Positions 1 through 13,629 of a DNA stretch of 64,000 nucleotides are shown in pieces. A model generated the notes under the pieces. The model was given only the letters and a program-made list of their open reading frames with translations, ran no database searches and was not told the DNA's origin. The stretch covers positions 22,786,480-22,850,479 of the forward strand of contig CM056395.1 of assembly GCA_029718625.1 (NCBI GenBank). Direction: 5' to 3'. The DNA is from Synaphobranchus kaupii. Taxonomy: Eukaryota > Chordata > Actinopteri > Anguilliformes > Synaphobranchidae. Position numbers and translations under genes: made by a program. Numbering within the stretch: the first letter of the stretch is position 1; every line of letters starts with the position of its first letter.

Positions 1-3000
1 CAGAAGCTCCAAGTTTTGTAAAAAACAAAAAAGGATCTTACATTTTCCAGTACATTCCAATCTATTTTGTGTTACTTCTGTCACTGGTGGACAGACTACT
101 GACTCACTTCACAGAATGTGCTGGAAGGTTCAGAGGCAATACTTTCGTTCAAAAGGCAGAAGAAAGAGACAAATACCTGCCTCTTCAGAACAGATTAAGA
201 AGGTTTTCTTTCTTTCCAAATACAGTCCTGTTTCCAGTCTGACAAGGATGCAGGCATAACACGACAAGATGAAAAGTTTGAAAGCACACAGTGCAAATGT
301 TTCCTGTCATTTCCTGTCTAAATTATCATTCAATAAAAGCACATTTTTTGACATCCCCCACCCCTCCGCTACATCCCACAAGACACCATTTCAAACTGGA
401 AGGTGGCTGTCCTTATAGGGAATCATGTTTGAGTGAATCAAATATGACGGATCTCCCATGAAGAATAAAATATATTGTACAAGATCAAATAAAGTCGGAT
501 GCTTGTACATTGCACTAGATTTTTTATTGTCCTTTTTTTTTTTTTTTTTTAAAGAATAGGGGTTTAGAAAGAATGACAGAGGGGTACAGAGTGTTATTGG
601 GTCATCCTTCAATGCTGACAGTTCCAAAGTCCCCCGTGATGCGAAATGTTTATCGTACACGGTCGTACTCCATCACTCTTTGCCAAGAACTTGATTAGTT
701 GAATCTGTCATTGTTAAACATTGCCATAGACCTTTATCCAGTCCCATTGAATCACTACTGCAAGCTCAGCACACACACACAAAAATGACGAGAAAGTGGA
801 GTCAACCCAATGTGCCAAAATAATGTATTTTTTGGCATTGGTGAGGGAAAAAAAATCTATTTCCTGTAATCACATTAGCACTAATTAGGTACTAAACAAG
901 TAAACTGTAGTTAAATATTGTTTATGGCCCAGTTCCGAAGGGGACTGGAAATGCACTTTGTAAACTACCCCCAAAGTAAAACCACACTCGGCCTGGTGTG
1001 CAACGCAGCAGTTTGTGACGGTTTCCATATATAAGTGTAAAAACGTGATGTACTACATTCCTCACTGCGGAGGGATGTAGATATAAAAAAATAAGTTTAA
1101 AAAAAACAGAAAAAGGTAAGGAGGACAAGCCAGTTCGGAATCTATGAGTTAAAAAGAGTAAACTCTAAATTTTGCCCGAAATCAATTCCTGCTTTTCTCT
1201 CAAAAGGAAAATAGATTAAATAGAGAAAAGAATAAATTGTGCTCCACCCCCTGCCTCCTTTTTCTAAGGCCGTCGACCTTTTTTATTTATTTATTTATTT
1301 ATTTCTGAAGAGGTCGCTTGTAAAACATTTTTAAAAGCTATTAAACTCTGGAGACTGTGTCCTGGGTGGCCCAAGATTACGTCGCTTCTTCCGCCGAGCT
1401 TTGTCTCCCGGGGAAGGTGCTAAATTGCGCAGGAGAAGGCATAGCTCCCTCCGATGCCTTTTCCGGTGGCATCTACTGTTGATTACTTCATTGTAATTAC
1501 GTTTCTGCCTGTATAATCAGCCCGTTCTTTATCGCTTTTAGACCAAGCGCCATCAGTCAGCACTCGAGTGCTTTTTAAAAAAAAGCACCAGACACCCTCT
1601 CAGGAATTTTTCGAGTCGGCGAGAGCAGACTGCATAAAATACGTCGGACGTGATGATGGTGACCTTGCGCTGTTTGTGCAGTTCCAAAACTCTGCTCTTA
1701 AAAAAGGCAGTCAATGCAGCCGTTTGCTGCAAACTGAGCAGTCTCTTAGCAAAAGAGCATGGCAAAATTGTGGCTATACATTCCACTGTGAGGGAAAAAA
1801 TTTGATAAAAACCTAATTGACACATTATGAGAAAGGTTTGCACGAACATTAGACAGCGCTGAGGAATGTATTTTATGTTAACGCATGTCTTATCAAATTA
1901 AAATAAATATTTGCATAGAACTTGACAAGTTATAGCATTTTACCCATGTCTTGTTTGAAATCAATAAAAAATTTGATAGAGGTCACCCAGGACTTGAACA
2001 CTGGGCTAAGTACAACTTTCTCTATAAATCTTCAAAATGCTTATTTATAAACACTTGGCACGTCCAACAATGCCATGTCTCTTATATCAATGTCTACTGG
2101 TGAGATAATTGTAGTCATCCATTTGGGTGAAAATTTGCCAGATTACTGTCAGACCATAAACTTTTACTGTTGAAAAAATGGGCCTAATTTGTGGAAAAAC
2201 TTCACTTCCCTGTCTGGTACCCAAGTCTATGGAAGCAGCAGGGTTGTGCTAGCCAGGTTAGCATGGGCGTGATTGTCCTGAATGACTCATGGCTGGCAGC
2301 CATTTTGGTATCTTTTCATTCCCAGAACGTTAAAGCTGACCCCAGTGCACCATGGGAGCTGAGCATTCACCTAGTTACTCACTATGTTCAATAAACCTTT
2401 CTTCAATACTTCATGATTTTTTATTTTTCTTTCTGAAATCCATGCTCTGTTGAGCACAGGCATGTCAGTAGTAGAGGCCTTGTCGAAACATTCAATAATT
2501 CCATTGGGATCTCTTGGCTTATATTTTAGATATCCATGAAACGCAGGAAGCAAAGCAGTGAAACGTTTATTTTTTCTGCCACTCATTCTCTCCATCTCCC
2601 CATCCAAGCGCACATGTGGGCTTGATTATAGCCAGTGGATGCCAGAATCAAGCGCATGTCTAAAACACCATTTAGAGGTGTAATTTTATGCTATTAACAT
2701 TTCCCCATTTTGTGCTGGATAATTTTTATTCATGTATTTTTTTGCGTTCAGAAAAATAAAGATGAAAAATGGCTATTTTAATTCAAAAACGTTTATTTGC
2801 TAAATTAAAATTTTAGTTAGAAATTTTTTTTTTTTTTGTGTTTGTTTTTTTACATACTTTGCATTATGTTTAGGTTCTGTGGTGTTTACTATGCATACAG
2901 TAGCCCTTTATGCCAAATGCTGCCACAGGGATTGTATAAAGATTATGTTTTTACTGTGCGAAACTCCTTCGTTTATGCAGTATATGTAGAAGTAACATAT

Positions 3001-3695
3001 GAAGAAAAGTCCCAGAACACAGTATAGTCATAACCATTTGAAAGACATCCAAACACAATTTCTTCCTCTCTGCTGATGAGATATCCAGGAACAAAACACA
3101 ATTATCTTCCTATCCTTTTTTTTTTTTTAGGCTACTATTTCATCAAGCGCATATAATGCTGCTCATTTGTTACACATTTACACACAAATAGGATTGGCTA
3201 CATTTCCATACTTTATAATATTTTAGTCCTGATGGGAAAGGAGAGTAGGAGTTTTCTTTCTGTTCCACGCTGATTTACACACAAACTAAACCAAAGCGTT
3301 CAGCCTCACACTTTTCACTAATATTGCTGTCCTTAATTTTGAGGGCTACGCCTCAATCCTGGTATCCCTCTGAAAAGACACATCTTTGTGGTGTGAGTGG
3401 TGGAAAATATCCTAAAACGAAACAAAAAGACAGTAGGAATAGATGTTACTTCAATAAAAAAATGTGACATTTTTTTCATTGTGTAACGCTGACTGTAAAG
3501 CTTACCTAAGTGAATGAAAAGAACACTGCACTTTGTTCTTCTTCTTGGACTTCTCTCATTGCACTCCACTATAGCGTCAACTGACAGTAAGAAATATTGA
3601 GCTGGAGGACTCGAGGGTAACAGCTGAAGAAAGCATTCTTGTGGCATGGGTTGTGAAAGCCGCCTTGACTCTGTCTTTCCGAGCCCTGGAGCCCT
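1..3695. other. Unique noncoding DNA, no gene seen
   Basis: AT-rich sequence in which only short, uncharacteristic open frames occur. It holds a poly-T run near 531-550, a (TTTA)n stretch at 1281-1304, and a less AT-rich patch at about 1370-1570. I see no exon with recognisable protein similarity, no tRNA and no clear transposon ends. It could contain regulatory DNA but nothing in the sequence proves it. Confidence 0.5.
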
Positions 3696-3700
3696 CACAC

Positions 3701-3767
<67 letters not shown>

Positions 3768-3769
3768 CA
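3696..3769. repeat. (CA)n microsatellite
   Basis: About 74 bp of nearly pure CA dinucleotide with a few CG interruptions near each end. Open frames read across it (poly Cys-Val) are products of the repeat, not genes. Confidence 0.97.
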
Positions 3770-6214
3770 AAATATGATGTTTTCTAACATTTTTCTAGCA
3801 TCATGCTGCTAAATGCATCCATTGATATGGCCAAAACCCATTAAATATTTCACTGATTACTTTGTTCATTCTGTCGAACAGCAGCATGTGAAAAAAACAC
3901 CCGGAGAGGTTTTCTGTTGGAATGGCTATAGATGTATGGGCGAAATTATGTTACCAAATCCTGAACTCGCCCCTATAAAGTAGATTTACGTGCCTGTCAT
4001 TGTAGGATCTGCCCTTATATCAATATGGCTATTATGGACCTTTTCTAAATATTTGTCCTCTGGAATCGGCAATACCATACTCACCACAACATGTGTATGT
4101 AGCCATAACTCAAAATGAACACAGACGCATATTTGTGCCTGTTGCTAGAATGCTGGTGAAGCATTGCAATGATTTGTTTAGAACAGGATTATGGGTTCTT
4201 CTTGTAGGATTTCTGTTTGAAAGTGTTACCATTCACCCTAATATGGGCTAACTTTCTCACAGAGGACTCAGGAATGTAGGCCCGACCTTTCCAGCTGTGG
4301 CCTGGGCGCTCATTTCCGACGAAACGTAAACATTTAGCCGGTGAGACTCACAGCGAGACAGGCTCATGATGAAGAGATGTTTTTTCTTGTTGCGTATTGT
4401 TGTTTCTTCTTTAGACATATGACGAACTCTGACCTTTAACTGCCGCGCAGTGCAGCAAATAAGGTGCCCTTCGTTGTTTTAATTGACGTTTTGCCAGGTC
4501 ATTGGCAACCATTCCTTCTCTCAACAGGTCTCCACTTTGCGCGTACTGCCCCTGTTTTCAGTAATAACAAACAAATGCTCTAGTATGGCGATTGGCTAGA
4601 TATTCTATGGCACGGACGAATGAACTAACCCTATAATCCTTTAATTGAAACCACGGGGCTATGGATCTTAATAGCGATAGTGGCACACGTTTAGGCGAAG
4701 GGTCGCTAGGCCTCACACAATACACAAAGTCTCAAATGGCGCTGCGAACAAAGGCGCATTTGTAAGCGCAGGCAATCGGCCCCAAAAATCCGGATTGTAG
4801 GAGACGGCCGGTTCAGTGAGCTTGGCTTTTCGTCTCGGCTTCGGTTAAACAGAAACACATGGCTAAATGCGCGCACCGCACATTTTTGTCCAATTATTAA
4901 TTAGGCTCCTCCTCAGAATACGAAGCCAAAGCAAGCGGCCCATTTGAGCCCATAGTAGTTAAGGTAATCGGCAACAGCTGTGGTTTCCTATGCGCTGTTC
5001 CTAGGCCATGTGCAGATATGCATTAAACAGACATGTAATGGCAGAATGGGGGTGTTGAATGGAGACTGCTTATACTTTGTTTGCCAAATTGAGCTGCCTG
5101 CCCCGCTCCTGGGACCGGCACATGAATCAACACGTGTCGGTCAGTATTGGCCCGGCTTGACGACTGCAAACCAGCTGCAGCCCGGGAGAAAGGGGGAGGT
5201 TTTCAGGAGAGGAAAAAAAACAGTCTCTGAATACTTGCAAGGATTCAGGATTCAGATCAGGCTTGTTTCTGAGCGGCCATCTTTGTTTGAACGAAAAACC
5301 GAGCAAACGTTGCCGGCCTCCGGCTGCCGACATTAACGGCGGGATTCGTACATTTTGAGATGTGTTTCCTATAACTTTAACCCTCATGTTACTGTATCAA
5401 AACCTGAGTGAGATGCAGCTAAAGCTAAAATGTGGCAAATTGCTGTCGCTCTGTGCACTGAAAAGGTTCCCTGCATGAAAAGAAAAAAATGTTTCTGGAA
5501 GATATCCGACCTCTTAAATTTCAGTGAAATTCAGTGCCATGTTTCCAGAAACTTCTGCACACTCCTGGGCCACGTCAGTGGTCAGGGATTTCAGGACTCG
5601 GATACTCCCGATTAGGAGAAGTGGGCGGCCATGTCTGGTAATTTATGGTAAATGTCTGGACAAGGACACCTCCGAGCACAAGATTTTGACCATACGCGTC
5701 CACGAAACGGCTACAGTTACAGATACAGTCTGAGTGAAAACCTTTCAGTTCTGAGAGCCACCTTACCAGTAAGTAAAGGTAGTACCGGCTGGCCCCTATA
5801 GGAGAGTCATCGCATATTCTAGCCTCGGTTATGTCATTAGTAGACTATCAGCGGGCTGTCTACAGTGGTGCCACACATGCCAGAGGGTTTAATTCAGCCA
5901 GGGGGTTTCCTCACGTTACCATGGCATTAATTCATCCCAGCACGGCAGGCGGCCGTGGGTGACCAGTTGTTCTTAGTGAGAGATATGCCTGTCCTCCAAT
6001 CAGCGTTGGCTCCCTATTGTATACTCTATGGCTCTCTGTTGTGGTTTGTAGTGAGGAAAACAGTCACTGGTTTTTGTGTGCTGCTTCGGAGCGTTTCACC
6101 CACTTTAGCCGCACACCTGGGGGGAAAAGAATATTTGAATTAAAAAATTAATTTAAAAAAAGTCAATCTCTATGGTAATTTACCCCAATGCTATTACAAC
6201 ACTAAACTTCTAGG
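3770..6214. other. Unique noncoding DNA, no gene seen
   Basis: No recognisable coding exon. The stretch 4280-5000 is richer in CpG than its surroundings and contains a TGACCTTTAACT motif near 4429, resembling a nuclear-receptor half site, but short motifs like this arise by chance. The open frames at 4980-5336 (+) and 5127-5387 (-) overlap on opposite strands and match nothing I recognise. Confidence 0.4.
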
Positions 6215-6443
6215 AATTGAAGACCCTGGTGCTAAAAGTACTGAAGTCACAAAATGTCTATTTTGAGAAAATCAAATCCGAAAATATCATTGATCCATAA
6301 AATCAGCCATTAAAAGTTTTGCTGTTTTTATGCATTGCTTAGGCACCTTTTCTGTGACTTAGCTAAACAAATACAACATGTTTCTATGCTCAACTTGAAT
6401 TGTCAAAATGTGACCAGTACTTTTAGCACCAGGGTCTTCAATT
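6215..6443. mobile_element. Fold-back MITE with ~28-bp terminal inverted repeats
   Basis: The left end reads AATTGAAGACCCTGGTGCTA and continues AAAAGTACTG. The right end is its exact reverse complement, and weaker similarity continues inward (TCACAAAATGTC against TCACATTTTGAC). The interior is AT-rich without coding potential, total 229 bp. Size and symmetry fit a non-autonomous DNA transposon. The outermost AATT is itself palindromic, so the target duplication cannot be read. The superfamily is not assigned. Confidence 0.85.
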
Positions 6444-9400
6444 ATCTCTCTATTGCTATTCCCACCCACCCAACCTGGCTCATCAGGCCCGGCCTTCAAT
6501 CTGAAGCATGACCGTAGCAAGCCGAGCTTCAAAGTGTGTCTCCAGGCTCATGACCTTCCATCTGTCTCTCTGAAGGACTTCCCTCGGAGCGCCGTGTCGG
6601 CATGGGGACGATGGCCCGGCGGCCCGGCGGCCCGCCTCACTGGGGAAGGTCACCGGCCCACTGAGGGAGAGCCCCACGCCCCGTGTCAGATGCAGCGGTG
6701 TAGAAACAGAACAAATACATGTAGACAAACCGCCAGGTCTCCAGTGTGGGGTCTTAACGACAAGCGTATGAATCAGGGGTAATCAACAAAATGGAAACTT
6801 GAGGAGTATGGTGAATATAATCTCTCCCGGAATCTCAAATTGCATCTAAAACTGCTGTGCACAGTTCTATCTAATTTACTACTTTGGGTCTGTCTTTGCA
6901 AATATATGCAATTTAGCAAGATATTGTTCTAATTTGCGGGTCATTTTAGATTGCCTTATCTTTTAATTCAAAGAAAATTATATTATTTCAATTGTTTACT
7001 CAGAAATCCAATTTTGTTGAAGGGGGCCGGGTGGCGCATTGACTTGGGCTCCAGGAAAAGTCTAGAACTCGACTATTACTCTGTAACTCGAAAGAAGAAA
7101 AGCATTCCATGCTTTAGTTCCCTCTGCCATAAAAATAATGCCGTTCCTTGCCAATTCTACTCCAAATTAATTGCTCATGAAACCGTTTTAGAAACGCTCA
7201 CGATTTTTCCCTCCGTGGACCTGAGCCTCCGTTCATCGGCTTCGTCTCAAGAGAGCATTATTAGTGAACACCATTCTGCTTTTATGAGCATTTAGCTTGA
7301 TTTATAACCAGTTTTGCTTTTTACAATGGCAAGTTATGCTTATTGTAGTTTTTCATGAAGAATAGCCACCACTGTGCAGCTTCCCTTTATAGCAGTCTAT
7401 GCTGAAACTTCGGAAAGTGAGCGTTGTGATTAACAGTAAGAGTAACACCTTTGCAACATTTACATACACATTTGCGTCTTAAACATTTAAGCAACTCTTT
7501 TTTTTCCTGTTAATAAACATTTCCTGATTGTCTTGTATTTTTACAATGAATTGTTGGCGTGAGCTGTTACATGCATGTAGATCTGTGAGATTATGAATCT
7601 CCATGGTAACCCTTCCATCTTTTCTCTTTTATATTCCTGTTAAATTATGTGTTGTGATGCAATGCAATTCCAGAACATGCAAGAACTTAACAAAAACCAA
7701 AAACAAACAAACAAAAAAAAAAAGATAATGAAAATTTTCAAGGATGAAACCATTTTTTTCCCCCCCTTGCCAAATGGTTTCAATCCTTGCCAAAAAAAAA
7801 TCTCACAGGTTTGCTCAGAATCATCCCAACAAACTCACTGAGCCCAAACCACTTATACTGTCATAAGTGCCTATATTTGGTTGAGTTGCCGCTGACTTTT
7901 TTTTCCGATGGCACCTGAAATCACCACACCATTACCAGCTCCAATACATTCAGCAGCAGATTGTTGCCATTTATTTCCAGTTTCTTCCCACCTCATTAAA
8001 CAATCAACTGCTCCTAATTACTAGGTTTGTGTGCACGGGCCCCCAGGGTCTGGCCACACTGTCTTCTCTTAATGATCCCCAGTGACGTCACCAGGCAACA
8101 GAGAGAAACAGACCCCCCCGATCCAGACGCACCACTGTCTCAGATGCATATTCATGGAGGCCAGCATCAAGCTCTTCAGGCAAAATTCACAGTTTGTCAG
8201 ATGATTAAATCCTGTCCAAAAAGAAATCTGTCACGGAGCTGCTATCTTATTGCCGGCTGTCATATTATCTGTTGATTTCCTAGACAAAAAAAAGTTTTTT
8301 TTTTTTTTTTTTTTTGTTTTACCTTGAGACCACATTAAACATGAATTGCCTTTAATGAATGATACATTTCTATGGCATCTTGCAAACACATAATGCCATT
8401 CATAACATGCACACACACTTTTATACTATATAAACTTATATATACAGTATATAAATGACCTTAAATAAAGCCTAAAATAATTACTTTCTATTTTATTATT
8501 TTTCACTGGGAGTATCTTTCTATCCTTTCTTTTAACTTAGACTTTCAAGCTAGAATGTATGAAAGTGTCACGTGTTGTCCCTGACTAAACTGAGCCATGT
8601 CCAAAAATATGGCTGAAAAACATAATATTTGCATACCTTTTTCCACAACATTGCTTCATCAAGATCAAATAATTTCTGATTCATAGCACCTAGCACGTGG
8701 TAGTTTTAGTCAGCCATGGCCATTATGAAAACCAAACATGTTTTTCGCAAGTCAGTAACCTTTCAGGGGACTCTTATTTAAAATTCAGTGAGAAGTACAT
8801 AATTTAATTTCCTGGACCTGGCTGTGTAAACGGTGTACATTCTATTCAAGTTCACTCTACGGCTCAGTGTTAAACAATATCACACGCAAATGTAAAATGC
8901 ACTTGGTGAAATTGGTTGAAAATATTTTCTTGGTGTAACGCCGGTCTTCCGGCCATAGTATTCGACAGGCTTTTAAGACGACTTTTCAGGGTTTTTGTGC
9001 TGCTGCCAACATCAGGATATTAAAGATGATTCTATGCTTCAGTGGAAATCAAAAAGAAAGGAGAGAAACATGAAAAGAGGTAATTACATATTATTATGGA
9101 CACAGTAATGGCTCCAGTAGCACTATCTATTTTTCAGAAAGTTTAGCTAATCATTTGTGTAACTGTAATACAGGAAAGTGTCAGACGCATTTATTAATGG
9201 AGAAAAGGTCTGTCTGGTTGCTGTCTGGTTCAGCTTCTCTTTTTCAGGTTTAATCCTCAGCCTTTGTCTACAGTAAAATTAAAGGGAACAATTCCATTTT
9301 TTTTTCAGTGTTTTTCTCTCTCATCCAAATTACACATCACTCGCAAGGTAATAACGGGTAATAGCAGGCATTATGTATAAATAGACTCTTTTCAGCATGT

Positions 9401-10097
9401 TTCAAAAAGGCAAATGTTCAGGTTTTGAATTATTATTTTTTATTTTTTTTCCCCAGAGTCAATACATAACCCTCAGTGGGTGAATGAAGTTCCCTGAAGT
9501 TGGGATCCCTACAAACATAAGCATCATCTCACATTTAGATTTTGAATGTTATGCATGAAAAGTAAACTGTGGAAGGTTTAGAACCGGAAAAACATTGAGA
9601 TTCCATGTAAGTGAACTTTTCTGAAAGAGGGTGTTTCCATTTTCAATGTATGGCTAATGGTGTATCCACAAAGGAAAAAGAAAAAATGACAGATTTAAAA
9701 AATATATATATATAATTCCTGTGCTTGATTAGATGAAAAATAATCTCATTGTGGATATTGGATGAATCTATTATTGTCACACATGAGATGACCAGTATGT
9801 TATGAAATCTGGCCAGATTCACTCAGCTGAGGAAAGTTCTCTTTCTTGGCATTGCATCATGATTCCGTGATTTTTATTATTAAATAAAAGCTGCGACATT
9901 TTCTTGTCTTGCCCAGATTTTAAAATAAATTATACTAAAATAAGTAGAACTCCTGAGGATATGACTACTGCTGCGTTCTATTGACTGATAACAATTATTG
10001 ATTGATAACATATCTAGTTGTTTAAGGTGTTCTAATAAATTAATTTATCAATTTAGATACCATATGATCTGCTGTACAGTATGCACACAGTTTTTGT
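6444..10097. other. Unique noncoding DNA with simple A/T runs
   Basis: Contains a GC-rich patch at 6580-6680, an A-rich run near 7690-7725, a poly-T run at about 8297-8315 and short AT repeats near 9700. No exon, tRNA or transposon terminus is recognisable. The overlapping opposite-strand frames at 6453-6782 (+) and 6483-6728 (-) reflect GC content, not a gene. Confidence 0.4.
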
Positions 10098-10432
10098 CAT
10101 AGATATAGAACCATAGATATTACATATCATGTAATGTAATAGTAATTTGGAATTCTGAAATGGAACAATTTGGCAGCCATCTTACCTGGGTACAGCTATA
10201 ATAGGAACCTATGGCAAAGTGTCATGTACTTTCTAACCCACTGTGATGTCATAATCAGGTCTCCGAAGCCAAATAGCTGATGATTGGCTCATAGATATGG
10301 AACCATGGTTACTGCCCACCTCTTACCTGGGTATGGTATCAAAAATGGTGCCACTCATAGATATAGGCATTTCGGAATTCCAAATTACTATTACAATACA
10401 TGATATGTCATATCTATGGTTCTATATCTATG
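10098..10432. mobile_element. MITE with 65-bp near-perfect inverted repeats
   Basis: Arms at 10098-10162 and 10368-10432 are reverse complements over 65 bp with only a few differences, both starting CATAGATATAGAACCATAGA from the outside. The 205-bp centre carries two partial copies of a TCTTACCTGGGTA motif (near 10179 and 10321). There is no coding capacity. The long arms and short non-coding centre are typical of fold-back or MITE elements. No convincing target duplication is visible at the ends I chose, so the true ends may be slightly different. Confidence 0.88.
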
Positions 10433-11708
10433 GTGCCACAAAATTATGACGTATGTCACATATCTGGTTCTAAATCTATGGTTTTTGTACTCTATTGAAT
10501 TGTGTTTAATTCAGCTCTTTTCTCAATAAATTGTGAGTGAATTTGAATCTCCCTGAACCGGTCTCCTTCAGGTATGTGCAAACTCTTGATAGGTGCATAG
10601 CCACACATCAGTGCTGAGCATACATCCATGCAGTTTTAAGAAACCGCTTGAACTCTCTATCACAGTACTACAATGACCAATGAAACAAGCAGAGCACCAC
10701 AGCAAGTTGACATGCGATACAATGTTATAGAAAGCAAGTTATATTACACGCAGGAGAGCTGTAGCATTAATTGGCCTCCTTGGTGCATGTATAAAAATCC
10801 ATACTTGTCCCAATTGCCCTGTGTTTGAAAAGATTCCTATGGACCAACCACATCATTGTGTGATTTTCAGATTTGTGTCCAAGGAAAACATCTGAATACC
10901 TTCCGTAAGCAACTCGTGCAGCCAACCAAAACATAAAACAAGCAGTTCTCCAGTGGGGTTTGGTTTGGTTTGGTAAGCCCCCCTCGTCAGAGTTGAGTTG
11001 ACTTTGGCCCCGCAGACTTGGGTCAATGCCCAGCATGATGTTCTTACAAATGGCCTTTTTTACAGCAGTATCGAAAAGTTCTGTTTTCATATCATGGGAC
11101 ATCATGTGCGTGAGGGACACGAGGAGACCCATTGTCAGGTCCCTCACTGCAGCCTCTGATTGGCGTCTATGAATTATTCACCGCAGCGAATTTAGGCGTG
11201 TCATTTTTTGCGGGCTTTTATTTATTTTTTGTTCCTTTGGCTGGGGATGTATAATCAAAGTCAAGAATTCACTTCAGGAAGCCAAGACAAGGAAACCCAT
11301 TTAGACTGAACAGGGGCAAATATGCACAAGGATGAAATACGCATGTAAATGAACTTATTAAATTTTTTTTTTTAAAACAGAGCTGATAGCCCATGATCTC
11401 CGTGCATTTTAATTATGCCAGGACACCGAAGTGTATAATGCGGTCTGTCTTGGAGCTCGAGCCAAGTTTAATGCTTTTGTTCTTGTGTGATACCGGATGC
11501 TTGCTTTGCCTTACAATGCGATAGTCAAATTAAAATGTAGACACCTAAAAGGTAATTGCAAGGAACCAGACCTAGTTAGCAGACGTGCTGTTTTTCTCTG
11601 TTCTTAAATGGAGATATTTTCTTCTATGCGGATACCAATTTGATTCTGAGCCAAATGAAAAAATCACTCTGCCCTATACGCACCTTGGCTGCCAGTGTTT
11701 GAACAGGA
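10433..11708. other. Unique noncoding DNA
   Basis: Contains a 126-codon open frame on the minus strand (10767-11147) that matches no family I know and has no splice-site or codon-use support. Otherwise AT-rich sequence without recognisable elements. Confidence 0.4.
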
Positions 11709-11827
11709 GGCAGTGTAGCATAATGGTTAGGGAACTGGGCTTGGATTCATTGCAGGCGATGCCCATGTACTGTTCAGCAAGGTCCGCTCTGGATAAGAGC
11801 ATTTGTCAAATAATTAAATGTAATGTA
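11709..11827 (+). mobile_element. tRNA-derived SINE, internally deleted
   Basis: The head GGCAGTGTAGCATAATGGTT contains an A-box-like promoter segment, followed by AGGGAACTGGGCTT. The B box and most of the body are missing. The copy rejoins at CGCTCTGGATAAGAGCAT, which is the 3' tail shared with the SINE at 21094-21320, and ends in TAATGTAATG. The family resemblance is clear from that second copy in this window. Confidence 0.8.
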
Positions 11828-12687
11828 AGCTACGAATCTGGGAGACAAAAGGTTGTGATGCGAATCGGAGGGAATGCAAGAACTGTAAGCTCACATGCAG
11901 CTTGTGATTGCCTCCACAGGAGTTATAACCTGGTTTACGGTGAGTGAGCTGGATTTGGCGTTGTTCTTACCGCCATATGACCGTGGAACTGGGTGAGACG
12001 ACAAGGGCTCAGATTTTCCCGTGTCAAAGCTGAGCCCAGTTCTTCCCAACGGCGGCCTACTTAACTCACTTTTTTTTTTTCTTTGTTTCAGAATGTGTGA
12101 CATTTAAGCTTGCTATTCTGAGGGCTGCACGCCTAGTGTTGCATTACCTCGCCTATGCGTGTCTCCGGCATGTCATTTTGGCTCGGCATATGTTAATATT
12201 ATTATCTTTAAAAAAAGAAAGAACAGCTTATATAATAAAAATTTAATTAAACAAAAAACATGGATCATTTTTGGTAATACGGAAGCAAACACAATAGCTC
12301 CCTGAAATGAAGATATTTAGTCAGATGCTAATCTCATCGGACGCAGAAGAATCACGGTACTATAGGTTTAAATTGATGGGAAACTGAAATTCCCAAAGCA
12401 AGGTGTTTAAGAATGGTTGCCAAGGGAGACCCAAACAGATTAATTGTACAAGGCAATTCTACCATCAGGTCACAGTCTTTTTAAGTGCTTGAACTTTAAT
12501 AGCCTGTGAATTGTATCTAATCTTGGTATTTGTCACACTGACCATATACCATTGCAAGATTCCCTGTACTCAGAATGATGGGCTATCTGAGGCCATCATC
12601 TTAATTCAGGGGCCAGAAATCAGTTACATTTGAACTTCTCAGATACAGTAACTTTTCTTTATTACCAGTAAAAAAGCATTGGGGTTT

Positions 12688-12731
12688 ACACGCACGCACG
12701 CACGCACGCACACACGCACGCACACACACAG
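12688..12731. repeat. (CACG)n/(CA)n microsatellite
   Basis: Alternating CACG and CACA units, 44 bp. Confidence 0.93.
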
Positions 12732-13604
12732 AGCACATTGAAGGAGATAAATAGGTTAGATTGTATGCCCGGTTGCTGCTAATACTGTACCATGGACAGA
12801 AACTACAATACCCCCCCCCCCCCCCTAAAGTTGACTAAACATCTTAGTGGTGCCATTACTGTGCCTAATAAAGCATTTAAAAAAACGTTCAGTGAGCAGG
12901 CTCCACATTACTGCTCCTATGAGACAACCAGTTGGATTCCATTTTTTTTAGACTCAAAGAAAAAAAAAATGCTAAACTGCGCTGTACATTTGTCAGCAAA
13001 TAAGACCGTGCATCGTACGGTTCGAGAAACAATTATCCCTTTGGTTTTTTGTTGCTAATTTGCGAAAACTAGCTGCCAATCGGCTTTGTTGGGTTCCCCA
13101 TCCTAAAGTGTCAGAAGAACAAAGGGGGTATTGACAGAAGCTTCACCTCTTGGGTTGTTGGCAAGGCATAGCTAAAGGGTGGGGGCGGGTGGTAACAGGG
13201 AAGGTAAGGGGTCTTCACCTCTTTCACCATTTGCAATTCCGTGACTGAAGCTTGTTTTTAAGGGGTGAAAGATAAAGACACACAGCACTATAAGAGAGTC
13301 GCTAATTAGTAAATTATTATTTTCTTATTCCCAATTTGGAAAATTGAGAAAAACAACCGAGACGGTATTACTTAAAATGTATTGTATTTTGTAAATTTTT
13401 GCTTAATTGTTTTCAAGTCCCTGCACATTCTCGCAAACAAGACTGCCACTTTTCCAGCGTGGTCCTTATCAAGTCAAGCGTTCAGGCCATTGGCAACAGG
13501 CGCAAGCTTCTGAATCACTGTCTGTGCTTGATATACAGTGCAAAGCCGCCGTACCTCAGCGACGCTTTGTCATGTAGATCTGTGGTGTCGCGGCGGAACA
13601 CAAA

Positions 13605-13629
13605 ACACACACACACACACACACACACA
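13605..13629. repeat. (CA)n microsatellite
   Basis: Pure CA dinucleotide of about 25 bp. Confidence 0.95.

Noticed and set aside
10767..11147. 126-codon minus-strand frame as a gene
   Set aside because: No recognisable motif, and composition like the flanks. A frame of this length is not exceptional by chance in 64 kb read in six frames.
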